From: Micrococcus cohnii
GTDB taxonomy: Bacteria; Actinomycetota; Actinomycetes; Actinomycetales; Micrococcaceae
DNA length: 64,000 nt
Assembly: GCF_014205175.1 (NCBI RefSeq)
Contig: NZ_JACHNA010000001.1
Location: forward strand, 124,001-188,000
Direction of reading: 5' to 3'
The notes under the pieces are model-generated. The model worked only from the letters and a program-made list of their open reading frames with translations. It was not told the DNA's origin and searched no databases. Of the stretch, positions 26,113-36,695 are shown in pieces. Each line of letters starts with the position of its first letter. Position 1 is the stretch's first letter. Both the position numbers and the translations under genes were made by a program.

Positions 26113-27345
26113 TCAGCCGACGGTCGCGATGTGGGCCATCGCGTGCCCGTCCTCTGCCGCGCGCACGCGCAGGGGACGGCCGGTGGTCTCGTCGGCGCTG
26201 ACGAACACCGCCTGGCCGGGGCCGAGCACGACGGCTTCGTCCCCGCACGACACCTCGACCGAGGAGCGCGTGGCCACGGCGATGGCCGGGCCGTTCGCCT
26301 CGACGACCGGCACGGTCCGACCGTCGGGGCTGACCTGGTGGAGCCGGAACTCCTCAAAGGGCGGGCGGAACAGCACGTGTCCCTCGGCGACCTGCTCGGG
26401 GTTCGTGTAGGGCACCGGCAGCGGCTCGAAGGCCACGACCTTCTCCAGCTCGGGGACATCGACGTGCTTGGCGGTCAGCCCGCCGCGCAGCACGTTGTCC
26501 GAGGACGCCATGACCTCGACGCCCAGACCGTGCAGGTAGGCGTGCACGTTGCCGGCGGGCAGGTGGATCGCCTGACCGGGCACGAGGTCGACGCGGTTGA
26601 GCAGCAGTGCGACGAGCACCCCAGGGTCGTCCGGATGGACGCGCGAGATCTGCAGGGCCGTGGCCAGTTCGGGCTCGAGCGCTTCGAGGTCCGGGAGGGC
26701 CTCGATCACCGAGACGACCTCGGCCGTGCCTCCGCGGCGGAACACCGAGCCCGGCGTCAGCAGGGCCTCGAACGCGCCGGCCAGGTCCGCCTCCGCCAGC
26801 AGCAGGTGCAGGCGCCGCACCTCGGCGGCGGCCTCGGTGACCTCGCCGTCGGCGTGCTCGCGCATGTGTGCGCTCAAGCGCTCGAAGGTCGCGCTCGAGT
26901 CCTCGGTCCGGCGGAACCCGCACAGTGCGGCGAACGGGGTGAGCGCGACGATCATCTCGGGCTTGTGGTTGTCGTCGCGGTAGTTGCGGTGCGTTGCGTC
27001 GCGCGGCACGCCGGCGGCCTCCTCGGCGGCGAAGCCCGCTCGGGCCTGCTCGAGCGTCGGGTGGGCCTGGATGCTCAGCGGCTCGCCGGCCGCGAGCAGC
27101 TTCATCAGGAACGGCAGCCGGCCGAAGCGAGCGGCCTGGCCGAGGTGTCGGTCGGGATCGGCGGAGATCAGCTCATCCAGTCCGATCGCGCGACCGTCGA
27201 CCTCGGCGAGGCTCGGGGCGCCGGGGTGGGCGCCCAGCCACATCTCCGCCTCGGGGCGGCCCGTGGGGGTGCGCCCCTGCAGCTCGGCCAGCAGATCGGT
27301 GGAACCCCAGGCGTAGTCGCGGATGGGAGCGTCGAGAACGTGCAT
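26113..27345 (-). CDS. manA: Mannose-6-phosphate isomerase, class I
   Basis: Interconverts fructose 6-phosphate and mannose 6-phosphate, the entry to GDP-mannose for glycans and lipoglycans. The 410-residue protein is a cupin. Visible are the zinc motif QAHP, DDNHKPEM with the His and Glu ligands, and HLPAGNVHAYL with the third His. The start ATG at 27345 has TAGTCT 6 nt upstream and no Shine-Dalgarno, so a leaderless transcript is likely even though it follows the LCP gene by 29 nt. Mannose supply fits the O-mannosyltransferase elsewhere in the window. Confidence 0.94.
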   Translation of the reverse strand: MHVLDAPIRDYAWGSTDLLAELQGRTPTGRPEAEMWLGAHPGAPSLAEVDGRAIGLDELISADPDRHLGQAARFGRLPFLMKLLAAGEPLSIQAHPTLEQARAGFAAEEAAGVPRDATHRNYRDDNHKPEMIVALTPFAALCGFRRTEDSSATFERLSAHMREHADGEVTEAAAEVRRLHLLLAEADLAGAFEALLTPGSVFRRGGTAEVVSVIEALPDLEALEPELATALQISRVHPDDPGVLVALLLNRVDLVPGQAIHLPAGNVHAYLHGLGVEVMASSDNVLRGGLTAKHVDVPELEKVVAFEPLPVPYTNPEQVAEGHVLFRPPFEEFRLHQVSPDGRTVPVVEANGPAIAVATRSSVEVSCGDEAVVLGPGQAVFVSADETTGRPLRVRAAEDGHAMAHIATVG

Positions 27346-27351
27346 GAGACC

Positions 27352-27357
27352 AGACTA
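27352..27357 (-). promoter_or_regulatory. Leaderless-type -10 (TAGTCT) for manA
   Basis: TAGTCT on the minus strand lies 6 nt before the manA ATG, inside the 29-nt gap after the LCP gene. Confidence 0.5.
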
Positions 27358-27374
27358 GGTGAGCGGGGGTGACG

Positions 27375-28955
27375 TCAGCCGCCGGAGGAGCACAGTTCGT
27401 TCGTGGCGGCAATCTCGCTGAGCGCGGCCTCGTTCCCGGCGTCCTCGAGCTGCATGAGCAGCTCGTCGGTGATCGGCTGCCCCTGGTACTCGGTCGGGGG
27501 AGCCGGCCATGTGTCGGGATCGTCCTCCTGGACCCCGTCCTGCTCCGCGATCGGCTCCTCGTCCTGCGCCACGACCGTCAGCAGCGGCAGCGGCGAGGCG
27601 CCCGTTCCGGCCGCCTGGGCCGCGTCTTCGGCGAGCAGCTCGTCGACGCGGGTGTGGATGCGGTCGAAGTCGGGATACGTGGAGAACTTCTCGGCCTGCG
27701 TGCCGAAGTCCGGGGCGCCGATGGTGAGCCGCTCCATCTGCTGCCCGCGCGAGCGCTCGGCGAGGTCGACGAAGGTGCCGAGCTGGGACTGCGGCAGGTT
27801 CGTCTCCACGATCTGCTCTCCGGCCGCCATGATGCCCTCGAACTTCGTCAGGACGGTCGCCGGGGTGAACTGGTCCAGCATCGCCTGCTGCATGCACTGC
27901 TGGCGGCGGATGCGCGAGTAGTCCGAGGCGAACTTCCGCGAGCGAGCGAAGGCCAGGGCGTCGTCGCCGTCGAACGTGTGGGTGCCCGGCTCCCACCACA
28001 CGTTGCCCCACTGTCCGTCGGGGCGCTGACCGCGATGCGTGACCCACCCGCCCGTGGTGATGGTGACCCCGCCCATCGAGTCGATCAGCTTCGAGAACCC
28101 GTCCATGTCCACGAGCACATAGCCGGTGACCTCGAGCCCGAGAATGCCGCCGGCGGCGTCCATCATGGCCTCGGCGCCCGGGTCCTCCGCCTCGGGGTAG
28201 AGATCCTGGTGGTTCTTCATCACGTCCATGTAGAGCGCGTTGATGATGCACTCGTCGCCGCAGTCGAAGCCGTTCGGATAGGCCCGCCACAGGGGGGAGT
28301 CCTCGCTGAACTGCGCGTTCTGGAAATTGCGGGGGATCGAGAACAGCACGGTCGACCCGGTGTCGGCGTCCACGGAGGCGACGTGGATCGAGTCGGGGCG
28401 CAGCCCCGCTCTGCCCTCGCCGGCGTCGCCGCCCATGACGAGGAAGTTGTACCGCCCGTCGACCTCCTCCACCGCGGGGCCCGAGCCGAAGATCGTGCTC
28501 ACGGCGGAGCGGCCCGAGTTCGCCAGCCAGGCGGTGTAGGCGAGCCCGCCGCTGGAGACGACGAGAGCCAGCACGGTCGCGATCACCGTGGCCTTCTTCG
28601 CCCCCGGGGCGAGCAGGTGTAGCCGCACCAGGCGGAACGTGTCGAACCACAGGAACGCCCAGCCGAGCGCCAGAACGACCAGGACGGCGATGAGCACGGT
28701 CAGCACGACCGGGTTGGTCACCAGGTTCAGCAGGGTGCCCCGGGCGACGACGAACAGCACAGCGGCGACGGCCACAAGCACCCACACCGCGAGAGTGACG
28801 CGCAGGGCCGCGCGACCCAGCCGTCGGCTGCCGGCCACGACCTGCGCGCCGCCGGGCACCAGCAGGGTCAGCAGCAGCAGGATGCCCGCGCGACGGGTGC
28901 GCTCGGACGCGCTGCCCGAGCGGGGGTCGCGGACCGGGTCGCGGTCGAGCCTCAT
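27375..28955 (-). CDS. LytR-CpsA-Psr (LCP) family cell-wall glycopolymer ligase
   Basis: LCP proteins transfer lipid-linked polymers such as teichuronic acid or arabinogalactan to peptidoglycan on the outer face of the membrane. The protein has 526 residues. The N-terminal 150 residues carry four membrane helices, more than the single one of classical LytR. The LCP domain follows (about 165-400) with [33 protein letters not shown] and the conserved Arg region [18 protein letters not shown]. An acidic tail ends the protein. The ATG overlaps the purE stop by 4 nt, so it is coupled to purE. Confidence 0.9.
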   Translation of the reverse strand: MRLDRDPVRDPRSGSASERTRRAGILLLLTLLVPGGAQVVAGSRRLGRAALRVTLAVWVLVAVAAVLFVVARGTLLNLVTNPVVLTVLIAVLVVLALGWAFLWFDTFRLVRLHLLAPGAKKATVIATVLALVVSSGGLAYTAWLANSGRSAVSTIFGSGPAVEEVDGRYNFLVMGGDAGEGRAGLRPDSIHVASVDADTGSTVLFSIPRNFQNAQFSEDSPLWRAYPNGFDCGDECIINALYMDVMKNHQDLYPEAEDPGAEAMMDAAGGILGLEVTGYVLVDMDGFSKLIDSMGGVTITTGGWVTHRGQRPDGQWGNVWWEPGTHTFDGDDALAFARSRKFASDYSRIRRQQCMQQAMLDQFTPATVLTKFEGIMAAGEQIVETNLPQSQLGTFVDLAERSRGQQMERLTIGAPDFGTQAEKFSTYPDFDRIHTRVDELLAEDAAQAAGTGASPLPLLTVVAQDEEPIAEQDGVQEDDPDTWPAPPTEYQGQPITDELLMQLEDAGNEAALSEIAATNELCSSGG

Positions 28956-29524
28956 GCCCGAGACGCCGCCGCGTCCTCGGCGCCGGCCCGCTCATGCAGG
29001 CGCTCGCCCTTGGTCCGGGCCTGGGTGTTCAGATCGCTCGAGTACTCGACCAGGCGGTCGCGCAGTGCGGCGGCCGCCTCGTCCTCGCCGGCGGCGAGGA
29101 TCCGAGCGGCCAGCAGGCCCGCGTTGGCCGCGCCGTCGATCGACACGGTGGCCACCGGCACGCCCGCGGGCATCTGCACGATCGACAGCAGCGAGTCCAG
29201 GCCGTCGAGAGACTTCAGCTTCACGGGGACGCCGATGACCGGCAGCGGGGTCAAGGACGCGAGCATGCCGGGCAGGTGAGCCGCGCCGCCCGCGCCGGCG
29301 ATGATCACCCGGATGCCGCGCTCGTGAGCGCGACGGCCGAACTCGACCATCTCCTGCGGCATGCGGTGAGCGGAGACGACGCCGACCTCGACCGGGATGT
29401 CAAAGCGCGCGAGCATCTCGGCCGCAGCCTGCATGACGGGCCAGTCGGAGTCGGAGCCCATCACGACGGCCACGCGGGCCGGCTCCTGCTGCAGCGGTCG
29501 GGTGTCCGGAGCGAGCGGGTTCAT
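28952..29524 (-). CDS. purE: N5-carboxyaminoimidazole ribonucleotide mutase
   Basis: Converts N5-CAIR to CAIR in purine synthesis. The 190-residue protein has the class I PurE motifs [18 protein letters not shown] with the catalytic His, and [11 protein letters not shown]. The last 30 residues are a charged tail. The ATG at 29524 follows AGGAGG. It acts after PurK, encoded 50 nt upstream on the same strand. Confidence 0.97.
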   Translation of the reverse strand: MNPLAPDTRPLQQEPARVAVVMGSDSDWPVMQAAAEMLARFDIPVEVGVVSAHRMPQEMVEFGRRAHERGIRVIIAGAGGAAHLPGMLASLTPLPVIGVPVKLKSLDGLDSLLSIVQMPAGVPVATVSIDGAANAGLLAARILAAGEDEAAAALRDRLVEYSSDLNTQARTKGERLHERAGAEDAAASRA

Positions 29525-29574
29525 GGTGCCTCCTGGCGGTGGATGTCTCGAGAGGACAAGGGAAGGGGACGGGG

Positions 29575-30753
29575 TCAGTCCGAGGAGCCGTCGCGCAGGA
29601 TTGCGCCGGCGCGCTCGGCGGCCTCGCGTGCCGCCGCGATGTCGTCGGGGGTCTCCGCCACGACGTTCACGTGGCCGATCTTGCGTCCGGGCTTGACGTC
29701 CTTGCCATAGGTGTGGATCTTCGCGTTCGGGGCGGCGTCGAGAGCGGCAGGCAGAGCCGAGTACAGGTCCTGGTTCCGGCCGCCGAGCAGGTTCTTCATG
29801 ACGGTGTGCGCCCCCAGCGGTCGGGTGTCGCCGAGCGGGAGGTCCAGCACGGCGCGCACATGCTGCTCGAACTGACCGGTCACGGCTCCGTCCATGGACC
29901 AGTGGCCCGAGTTGTGCGGACGCATCGCCAGCTCGTTGATCTGGAAGTCCGCCGCACCCTCGCCCGTCTGGAAGACCTCGACCGCGAGCATGCCGACGAC
30001 GCCGAGCGACTCGGCGATCCTGACCGCCGCGGCGGCGACGGCGGAGGCGAGCTCGTCAGGCAGGTCGGGGGCCGGGGCCACGACGAGGTCGCACACGCCG
30101 TCGGTCTGCAGGGAGTCGACCACGGGATAGGCCCGCACCTGGCCGGAGGGCGTGCGGGCGACCTGGGCTGAGAGCTCGCGCGTGAACGGGACGAACGCCT
30201 CGGCCAGCAGCGGCGAGATGCCCGCGGCCAGCCAGGTGCCGAGCGTACCGTCGGTCGCGGAGGCGCGGGCCTGGTCAGCCGAGTCGAGCTTGAGCACGCC
30301 CTTGCCGTCGTAGCCGCCGCGCGGGGTTTTCAGGATCATCGGCCAGCCGTGCGCGTCCCCGAATGCGAGCACGGCCTCGAGGTCCTCCACGGGGGACCAC
30401 GCCGGGTTCGGCAGGCCGAGGCGTTCGACGGCGGCGCGCATCTGCAGTTTGTCCTGGGCGTAACGCAATGCCGCCGGACCGGGGCGCACGGCCACGCCCT
30501 CGGCCTCGAGGGCCTGCAGGTGCGCGGTGGGCACGTGCTCGTGGTCGAAGGTGATCACGTCGACCGTCTGCGCGAATGCGCGCAGGTCGTCCAGGTCCGT
30601 GTGGTCGCCGACGACGTGCCTCGCCACCTGGGCGGCCGAGGCGTCCGAGGCCTCCGCCAGCACCGAGAAGGGCACGCCCAGCTGGTCCGCCGGGGCGGCC
30701 GTCATCCGGGCGAGCTGTCCGCCGCCGATCATTCCGAGTCGAGGAAAAGTCAC
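29575..30753 (-). CDS. purK: N5-carboxyaminoimidazole ribonucleotide synthase
   Basis: ATP-grasp enzyme that carboxylates AIR to N5-CAIR with bicarbonate. The 392-residue protein starts with a [11 protein letters not shown] dinucleotide-like loop. It has the ATP-grasp segment [13 protein letters not shown], a FVPFTRELS strand and the metal-binding [14 protein letters not shown]. The start is a GTG at 30753 with TAACCT 6 nt upstream and no Shine-Dalgarno, so a leaderless mRNA is likely. It heads the purK-purE-LCP-manA run. Confidence 0.96.
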   Translation of the reverse strand: MTFPRLGMIGGGQLARMTAAPADQLGVPFSVLAEASDASAAQVARHVVGDHTDLDDLRAFAQTVDVITFDHEHVPTAHLQALEAEGVAVRPGPAALRYAQDKLQMRAAVERLGLPNPAWSPVEDLEAVLAFGDAHGWPMILKTPRGGYDGKGVLKLDSADQARASATDGTLGTWLAAGISPLLAEAFVPFTRELSAQVARTPSGQVRAYPVVDSLQTDGVCDLVVAPAPDLPDELASAVAAAAVRIAESLGVVGMLAVEVFQTGEGAADFQINELAMRPHNSGHWSMDGAVTGQFEQHVRAVLDLPLGDTRPLGAHTVMKNLLGGRNQDLYSALPAALDAAPNAKIHTYGKDVKPGRKIGHVNVVAETPDDIAAAREAAERAGAILRDGSSD

Positions 30754-30759
30754 CGCAGT

Positions 30760-30765
30760 AGGTTA
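30760..30765 (-). promoter_or_regulatory. Leaderless-type -10 (TAACCT) for purK
   Basis: TAACCT on the minus strand lies 6 nt before the purK GTG. Confidence 0.5.
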
Positions 30766-30961
30766 CCGGCCCCGGCTGTGCTCCCCGGTGGTCGTGTCTG
30801 GGGGAGGGCGCATGATCTGCTGGGCATCCGCTGGGCCTCAGGATCTGCTCGGGCCGGAACGGCGCGGATTCGCCGGGGAGAGTGTGTCCGAGATCGCGTG
30901 GGGACGGGCAGCGGCCACGGAGGCGTGCCGTCCCGCCCCGGCGTCCGGCGAGTGCCCGGCT

Positions 30962-30967
30962 TAGAAT
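30962..30967 (+). promoter_or_regulatory. Candidate -10 (TAGAAT) for the GtrA-family gene
   Basis: TAGAAT gives a leader of about 60 nt. The rest of the 283-nt purK/GtrA divergent gap shows nothing else. Confidence 0.4.
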
Positions 30968-31036
30968 GACTGCCACGCCTGGGCCCTGTCCGGCACTGCC
31001 TTCTGCCCCCGAATCACTGTGAGGACGACGTCTCGC

Positions 31037-31630
31037 ATGCTCTCGAAACTCTGGACTCGACTGCGGGAGCTCGTCCGCACCCTCTGGCGCGAGGTCGCCA
31101 AGTTCGGCGTGGTCGGCGCCGCCGCGTTCGTCGTGGACTCGGGCGTCTGGTGGTGGCTGATGCACGGGCCCATGGAGGGGTCGAACGTCAAGTCCAAGAT
31201 CGTCGCCGGCATCGTCGCGACGTTGTTCTCGTGGCTGGCGAACCGCCTGTGGACCTTCCGGCAGCACCGCAACGGCAATAAGGTGCGCGAACTGGTGATG
31301 TTCCTGATCATGAACGCGATCGGCCTGGGCATCCAGGCGTTCTGTGTGTTCGTCTGCCAGTACTGGATGGGCCTGGACGACCAGCGCAGCGTCTTCATCG
31401 CCGGCAACGTCATCGGCCTGTTCTTCGGCACGGTGTTCCGCTACTTCGCGTATCGGTTCTGGGTGTTCCAGTCGCACCTGGACGGGGCTCCGGACCATGC
31501 TGAGGCGCCCGCCCTGATCACCGGCGAGATGCCCTACGTGCCGAATGAGCGGCATCGCCTCGCGCCGGAGGATGCCTCGACGCCGCAGGCTCCGCGTGGC
31601 GCCGACGCCGGGCATGAGCGCGCGGGCTGA
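31037..31630 (+). CDS. GtrA family membrane protein
   Basis: GtrA-like proteins are small four-helix membrane proteins thought to move polyprenyl-phosphate-linked sugars across the membrane. The 197-residue protein shows the family pattern: FGVVGAAAFVVDSGVWWWL near the start, a central helix pair with the SWLANRLWTF signature, and a last helix ending FRYFAYRFWVFQ. A 50-residue soluble tail follows. I start at the ATG at 31037 with GAGGA 11 nt upstream; a GTG at 31019 is also possible. The neighbouring LCP ligase and purEK are typical for actinobacteria and suggest wall glycopolymer work. Confidence 0.9.
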   Translation: MLSKLWTRLRELVRTLWREVAKFGVVGAAAFVVDSGVWWWLMHGPMEGSNVKSKIVAGIVATLFSWLANRLWTFRQHRNGNKVRELVMFLIMNAIGLGIQAFCVFVCQYWMGLDDQRSVFIAGNVIGLFFGTVFRYFAYRFWVFQSHLDGAPDHAEAPALITGEMPYVPNERHRLAPEDASTPQAPRGADAGHERAG

Positions 31631-31660
31631 CGGGGTCGTCCGGCGCGCCCGGTCGCCGGC

Positions 31661-32347
31661 TCAGTCGGCGCGCAGGGTGACCGAGCCGCCGGCGTGCCAG
31701 GCCCGCACCGCCGCCTCGACGTGGTCCCGGCTCAACGCGGGGGGCAGGCCGGCTCCCGTGAGTAAAGCCACGCAGCGCTCGCTCTCCCACACGATCGACT
31801 CGGACTCGGGCCTGCGCGGCAGCAGGAGGCCGGGGGCGACGGCCTCCGGATCGCCGTCGTAGAGATCCGGTTGGGTCGGCAGCGCGTCGGCCAGGTCCAC
31901 GGCGTCGGCGGGCACCGAGACCTCGGCGGTGTGCATCGGCTGCAGTCCGCGGGGCGGGGAGAGCACCAGCGGCAGCTCCCGACCGCGGGCATGGTCGGGA
32001 TCCGTGAGGAGTGCGGCGTCCGCCCGTTCCTCGACCAGCTCCGCTCCAGCGAACGCGAACCCGAGGGCGACCGCCAGGGACATCCAGTGCAGCGGGGCGT
32101 CCAGTCGGAGCCGGGTGCCGTCGGTCAGGTCCTCCTCGAGGCACAGACCGTGGACCTTGGCGGCCCAGCGCATCAGGACCGTCCCGGAGATCTCGATGCG
32201 GTCGTCGACGCCCGTGTCCGCAGGGCGGGTGCCGGGGTCAGCGCTCTGCGCTGCGGAGGCCGGCAGGTGGATCAGGACGGGGCGGGCGGTGGAGGCCAGA
32301 CGCCGGGCGAACGGGGCGTCATCGGCGGTGATGGTGAGGCTGACCAT
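31661..32347 (-). CDS. TIGR03089 family protein
   Basis: The protein has 228 residues. It matches by pattern the actinobacteria-specific TIGR03089 family, which looks like the N-terminal part of an AMP-forming acyl-CoA synthetase without its ATP-binding core. Seen here are ISGTVLMRWAAKV, a Leu/Ala-rich central helix, AALLTDPDHA, and LVLSPPRGLQPM. Function is unknown. Such proteins usually sit beside LCP and GtrA genes, as here. The ATG at 32347 has CAGACT 6 nt upstream and no Shine-Dalgarno. Confidence 0.75.
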   Translation of the reverse strand: MVSLTITADDAPFARRLASTARPVLIHLPASAAQSADPGTRPADTGVDDRIEISGTVLMRWAAKVHGLCLEEDLTDGTRLRLDAPLHWMSLAVALGFAFAGAELVEERADAALLTDPDHARGRELPLVLSPPRGLQPMHTAEVSVPADAVDLADALPTQPDLYDGDPEAVAPGLLLPRRPESESIVWESERCVALLTGAGLPPALSRDHVEAAVRAWHAGGSVTLRAD

Positions 32348-32353
32348 GCCGCC

Positions 32354-32359
32354 AGTCTG
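32354..32359 (-). promoter_or_regulatory. Leaderless-type -10 (CAGACT) for the TIGR03089 gene
   Basis: CAGACT on the minus strand lies 6 nt before the ATG; it departs from TANNNT at the first base. Confidence 0.3.
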
Positions 32360-32417
32360 GCATGTTCAGAGGGTTCGTGACCGGGCTGCAGCGCCGGGGG
32401 TCAACGGGGCGCTCGGC

Positions 32418-32446
32418 TTGACGGGAGTTACTTACAACGATGTAAT
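32418..32446 (+). promoter_or_regulatory. Promoter of whiB with internal inverted repeat
   Basis: TTGACG (32418-32423), exactly 17 nt, and TGTAAT (32441-32446) form a textbook sigma-A promoter. TTACA at 32432-32436 and TGTAA at 32441-32445 form an inverted repeat overlapping the -10, a likely operator. The leader is about 118 nt. Confidence 0.65.
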
Positions 32447-32571
32447 TGAACAGTCGTCAGGTCCGCACGGCCTTCGGTCCACTCGGCTGCGGCGCGCACC
32501 GTGAGCCCCCGCCGAAATCGGCGACGCAGCCCCCACGCCCACACTTCGTCCCGCCTTCGGGAGGTCTCGTC

Positions 32572-33120
32572 ATGGAGAACACGCAGCGCGCGGAGGAGCC
32601 CGGCACTCCGTCGCAGTCCGGCGGCCTCGCCACCCGTTCCGTCCCCGCCGACTGGTTCCTCGATCCGGCGGCGCCGGGGTGGTCTGACGGGTCTGAGCTT
32701 CCGGGACGGACCTCGCTCGAGGATCAGGCCACGGCCCTGCTCGCCCGCCATGACGCCGAGTCGTCTGAGGCGCCGGCCTCCGCTCGTGGCGACGCCACGG
32801 TCACCGCGCTCTTCCCGTCCGAGCCGACCGCGCCCGAGCATTCCGAAGCCCAGTCGAGCATCTGGGAGGCGCTGAGCCAGCCGCTGGCCGAGATCGAAGG
32901 CGAGCTCGCCTGGCAGGTGGACGCGCTGTGCGCCCAGACCGACCCCGAGGCGTTCTTCCCGGAGAAGGGCGGTTCCACGCGGGATGCCAAGAAGATCTGC
33001 GCCTCCTGCACCGTGCGGTCCCAGTGCCTGGACTACGCCATGCAGAACGACGAGCGTTTCGGCATCTGGGGCGGGCTGTCCGAGCGGGAGCGTCGTCGAC
33101 TCCGCAAGCTTCAGGGCTGA
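32572..33120 (+). CDS. whiB: WhiB-family iron-sulfur transcription factor (WhiB/WhmD/WhiB2 type)
   Basis: WhiB proteins bind a [4Fe-4S] cluster and the primary sigma factor; the WhiB2/WhmD class controls septation. The protein has 182 residues. The C-terminal domain (110-182) has the four cluster ligands Cys120, Cys143, Cys146 and Cys152, the GIWGG turn at 164-168 and a basic RERRRLRK end. The sequence around AQTDPEAFFPEKGGSTRDAKK is close to Streptomyces WhiB. The first 100 residues are an acidic, Ser/Ala-rich extension not present in most WhiB proteins. The ATG follows GGGAGG. Confidence 0.93.
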   Translation: MENTQRAEEPGTPSQSGGLATRSVPADWFLDPAAPGWSDGSELPGRTSLEDQATALLARHDAESSEAPASARGDATVTALFPSEPTAPEHSEAQSSIWEALSQPLAEIEGELAWQVDALCAQTDPEAFFPEKGGSTRDAKKICASCTVRSQCLDYAMQNDERFGIWGGLSERERRRLRKLQG

Positions 33121-33124
33121 GACC

Positions 33125-33589
33125 TCACCCGTCGACCCACGCGGGGTCGAGGTCCTCGGGATCCACCCCGAGCGCGTCCGCGCAGGCCAGCAGCAGCGCC
33201 GCGTAGACCGTGCCGACCAGATCGACAGGGGCGTCAAAGCCGCGCAGGGCGCGCTCGTGCACCGTCACCACCAGGCGCGCGTCCACGATGCGCGCCTGAG
33301 CCCACAGCTCCGGGCGTTCCGGTCGGTCCCCCGCGCGCAGGCGCGCCACGAGGGCGTCCGGTGCGTCCGGGATCCGCTGGACCTGCACTGCCGTGCCGGT
33401 CAGCTCCGGGCGGCCGAGCGCGCCGAGCCGGTCCACCGCCTCGCGGACGGCGCGCACGATCGCCGGGGCGCGCCCCCGTCGGGCCCGCACGCCCCGTGGC
33501 AGGGGGTGACGCATGCCGCGCCCGTGGCGGTCGCGCAGTCGCCGGGAGTCGACGGGCGGGCTGGACGTGGCGCGGTGGGCATCGGTCAT
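33125..33589 (-). CDS. Zincin-like metallopeptidase family protein (PF06262 type), HExxH absent
   Basis: The protein has 154 residues. The N-terminal RHGRGMRHPLPRGV, the middle VQVQRIPDAP and the C-terminal LGVDPEDLDP recall the actinobacterial PF06262 family that normally sits between whiB and DUF3499, as here. The expected zinc motif HExxH is not visible; the matching stretch reads VYAALLLACADALG. It is thus likely a non-catalytic relative, or the assignment is only positional. I start at the ATG at 33589 because TACCGT lies 7 nt upstream; a GTG at 33598 is the alternative. It ends 4 nt from the convergent whiB stop. Confidence 0.6.
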   Translation of the reverse strand: MTDAHRATSSPPVDSRRLRDRHGRGMRHPLPRGVRARRGRAPAIVRAVREAVDRLGALGRPELTGTAVQVQRIPDAPDALVARLRAGDRPERPELWAQARIVDARLVVTVHERALRGFDAPVDLVGTVYAALLLACADALGVDPEDLDPAWVDG

Positions 33590-33596
33590 GGCGCCC

Positions 33597-33602
33597 ACGG
33601 TA
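33597..33602 (-). promoter_or_regulatory. Leaderless-type -10 (TACCGT) for the zincin-like gene
   Basis: TACCGT on the minus strand lies 7 nt before the ATG at 33589. Confidence 0.4.
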
Positions 33603-33666
33603 GGTCACCGGGGGCGACGGCAGCCCCGCACGGCGTCGACGCAGGGCGAGAGCGGGGCGCAGCGAG

Positions 33667-33672
33667 TAGGCT
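33667..33672 (+). promoter_or_regulatory. Leaderless-type -10 (TAGGCT) for the DUF3499 gene
   Basis: TAGGCT lies 8 nt before the GTG at 33681, which has no Shine-Dalgarno. Confidence 0.5.
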
Positions 33673-33680
33673 GGTGCGCC

Positions 33681-33923
33681 GTGACCTCCACGCGCCGATG
33701 CAGCAAGACAGGGTGCCCCGAGCCAGCGATGGCCACCTTGACGTACAACTATGCGGACTCGACGGTCGTCATCGGCCCGCTGGCCGGGCGCGCCGAGCCG
33801 CACACCTACGACCTGTGCGTCGGTCACGCCCGGACGATCACGGCACCGCGCGGCTGGGAGGTCCTGCGGCTGCCGCTTCCGGAGTCCTATGAGCACCCCA
33901 TGCGGGAGGCCGACCCCGGCTGA
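33681..33923 (+). CDS. DUF3499 family protein
   Basis: The protein has 80 residues. It shows the family pattern: [12 protein letters not shown] with two Cys, [18 protein letters not shown], an [12 protein letters not shown] segment with a third Cys and His, and [11 protein letters not shown]. The Cys/His pattern suggests a small zinc-binding fold, but function is unknown. DUF3499 genes normally neighbour whiB and the zincin-like gene, as here. The GTG start is leaderless-type. An open upstream extension overlaps the divergent gene and is not used. Confidence 0.88.
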   Translation: MTSTRRCSKTGCPEPAMATLTYNYADSTVVIGPLAGRAEPHTYDLCVGHARTITAPRGWEVLRLPLPESYEHPMREADPG

Positions 33924-33968
33924 GGGCCCGCCGCCGGGTGAGGCCGCCGTCGGGCGCAGTCGCATCGG

Positions 33969-33974
33969 TACTCT
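33969..33974 (+). promoter_or_regulatory. Leaderless-type -10 (TACTCT) for ahcY
   Basis: TACTCT lies 7 nt before the ahcY ATG at 33982. Confidence 0.45.
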
Positions 33975-33981
33975 TGGGGGC

Positions 33982-35535
<1,554 letters not shown>

Positions 35536-35557
35536 ACACCCAGGAAGCGAGGACGGC

Positions 35558-36625
35558 ATGAGCGCGAGCACCCCGGGCCGCCGGGCGGTCTCGGCCGCGG
35601 ACCACGGCTTTCGGACCGAGGCCTTCAGTGCCGAGGATCTCGCCGCCATCCGGCGGGCCGACGCCGAGGGACGGGCCGCGAGGGGGCAGTCGCAGACGGC
35701 CCCTGCCCAGCAGGAACGCGAGGACAGGGTGCAGCAGGAACGCGGGGACAGCAAGGGTGCGGGCGCGGGCCTCTCGGCCGACGAGCAGCAGACGCGCCCG
35801 CTGGACCGGGTCTCCGCTCGCCGTGATCCGTTCGCGCGAACGACGCCCGCCACGACGCCGTCACAGACCGACGCGGGCCTCGACGCAGGCCGGCTGCCGC
35901 GCGGCGGCCCCCGTGTCGCGCAGGTGCTGCTGGCGGTGCTCGCGCCGCTGGTGCTGCTGGTCGGCCTGGTGCGGATGGTCGCCTCTCCGGTGTTCCTGTG
36001 GCTCGAATACCACCGTCCCGGCTTCCCTGCGGACCCCTACGGGTTCTCCACCTCGGACCGCATGCACTACGGCTCCGCCGGTCTGGACTACCTGTTCAAC
36101 CTCGCGCCGCCCCGGTATCTGGCGGACCTGCGCTGGCAGGGCGTCCCCGTGCTGTCGGAGGCGGAGATCTCCCACATGGACGACGTCAAAGCCGTCATGC
36201 TGGTGACCACGTCCATCGGAGCCGTCCTGGGTCTGCTGTGCTTGGCGCTGCTGGCCTATCTGGCGCGTACGAGTCCGGGCGGCGTGCGCCGGGCCCTGTT
36301 CGCCGGTGCCGTGTGGCTGCTCGTGGCCCTGCTCGTACTGGCTGTGGCCGGTGTGCTGGGCTGGGAGGCGCTCTTCGCCGGCTTCCACGCCCTGTTCTTC
36401 GCGGAGGGAACCTGGACCTTCGCCGCCAGTGACGGGCTGATCCGGCTCTACCCGGGCCGGTTCTGGATCGACGCCGCCCTCGTCCTGGCCGGCTCGGGTC
36501 TGCTGACGGCACTGCTCACGCTGATCTGCTGCGCCCCGACCCGGCGCCGCCGCGAGCGGGATCGGCGGCGCCGTGACCACCTGATGCAGCTGCGCGCTGA
36601 GCGGGTCCTGGCACGACGGCGCTGA
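35558..36625 (+). CDS. TIGR01906/DUF1461 family integral membrane protein
   Basis: The protein has 355 residues. The first 120 are charged and low-complexity. Four membrane helices follow, at about 128-150, 225-245, 255-275 and 308-330. The family signature lies in the outer loop after the first helix: WLEYHRPGFPADPYGFSTSDRMHYGSAGLDYL, with LSEAEISHMDDVK later. The tail is strongly basic. Function is unknown. The ATG follows GAGGA, 22 nt after ahcY, so the two may be cotranscribed. Confidence 0.82.
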   Translation: MSASTPGRRAVSAADHGFRTEAFSAEDLAAIRRADAEGRAARGQSQTAPAQQEREDRVQQERGDSKGAGAGLSADEQQTRPLDRVSARRDPFARTTPATTPSQTDAGLDAGRLPRGGPRVAQVLLAVLAPLVLLVGLVRMVASPVFLWLEYHRPGFPADPYGFSTSDRMHYGSAGLDYLFNLAPPRYLADLRWQGVPVLSEAEISHMDDVKAVMLVTTSIGAVLGLLCLALLAYLARTSPGGVRRALFAGAVWLLVALLVLAVAGVLGWEALFAGFHALFFAEGTWTFAASDGLIRLYPGRFWIDAALVLAGSGLLTALLTLICCAPTRRRRERDRRRRDHLMQLRAERVLARRR

Positions 36626-36695
36626 GCCGTGGCATCGGTGCCGGGCTTCGGCGTCGGCACGAGGTGGAGGGCGCCGAGGACCGCGAACCGAACGC

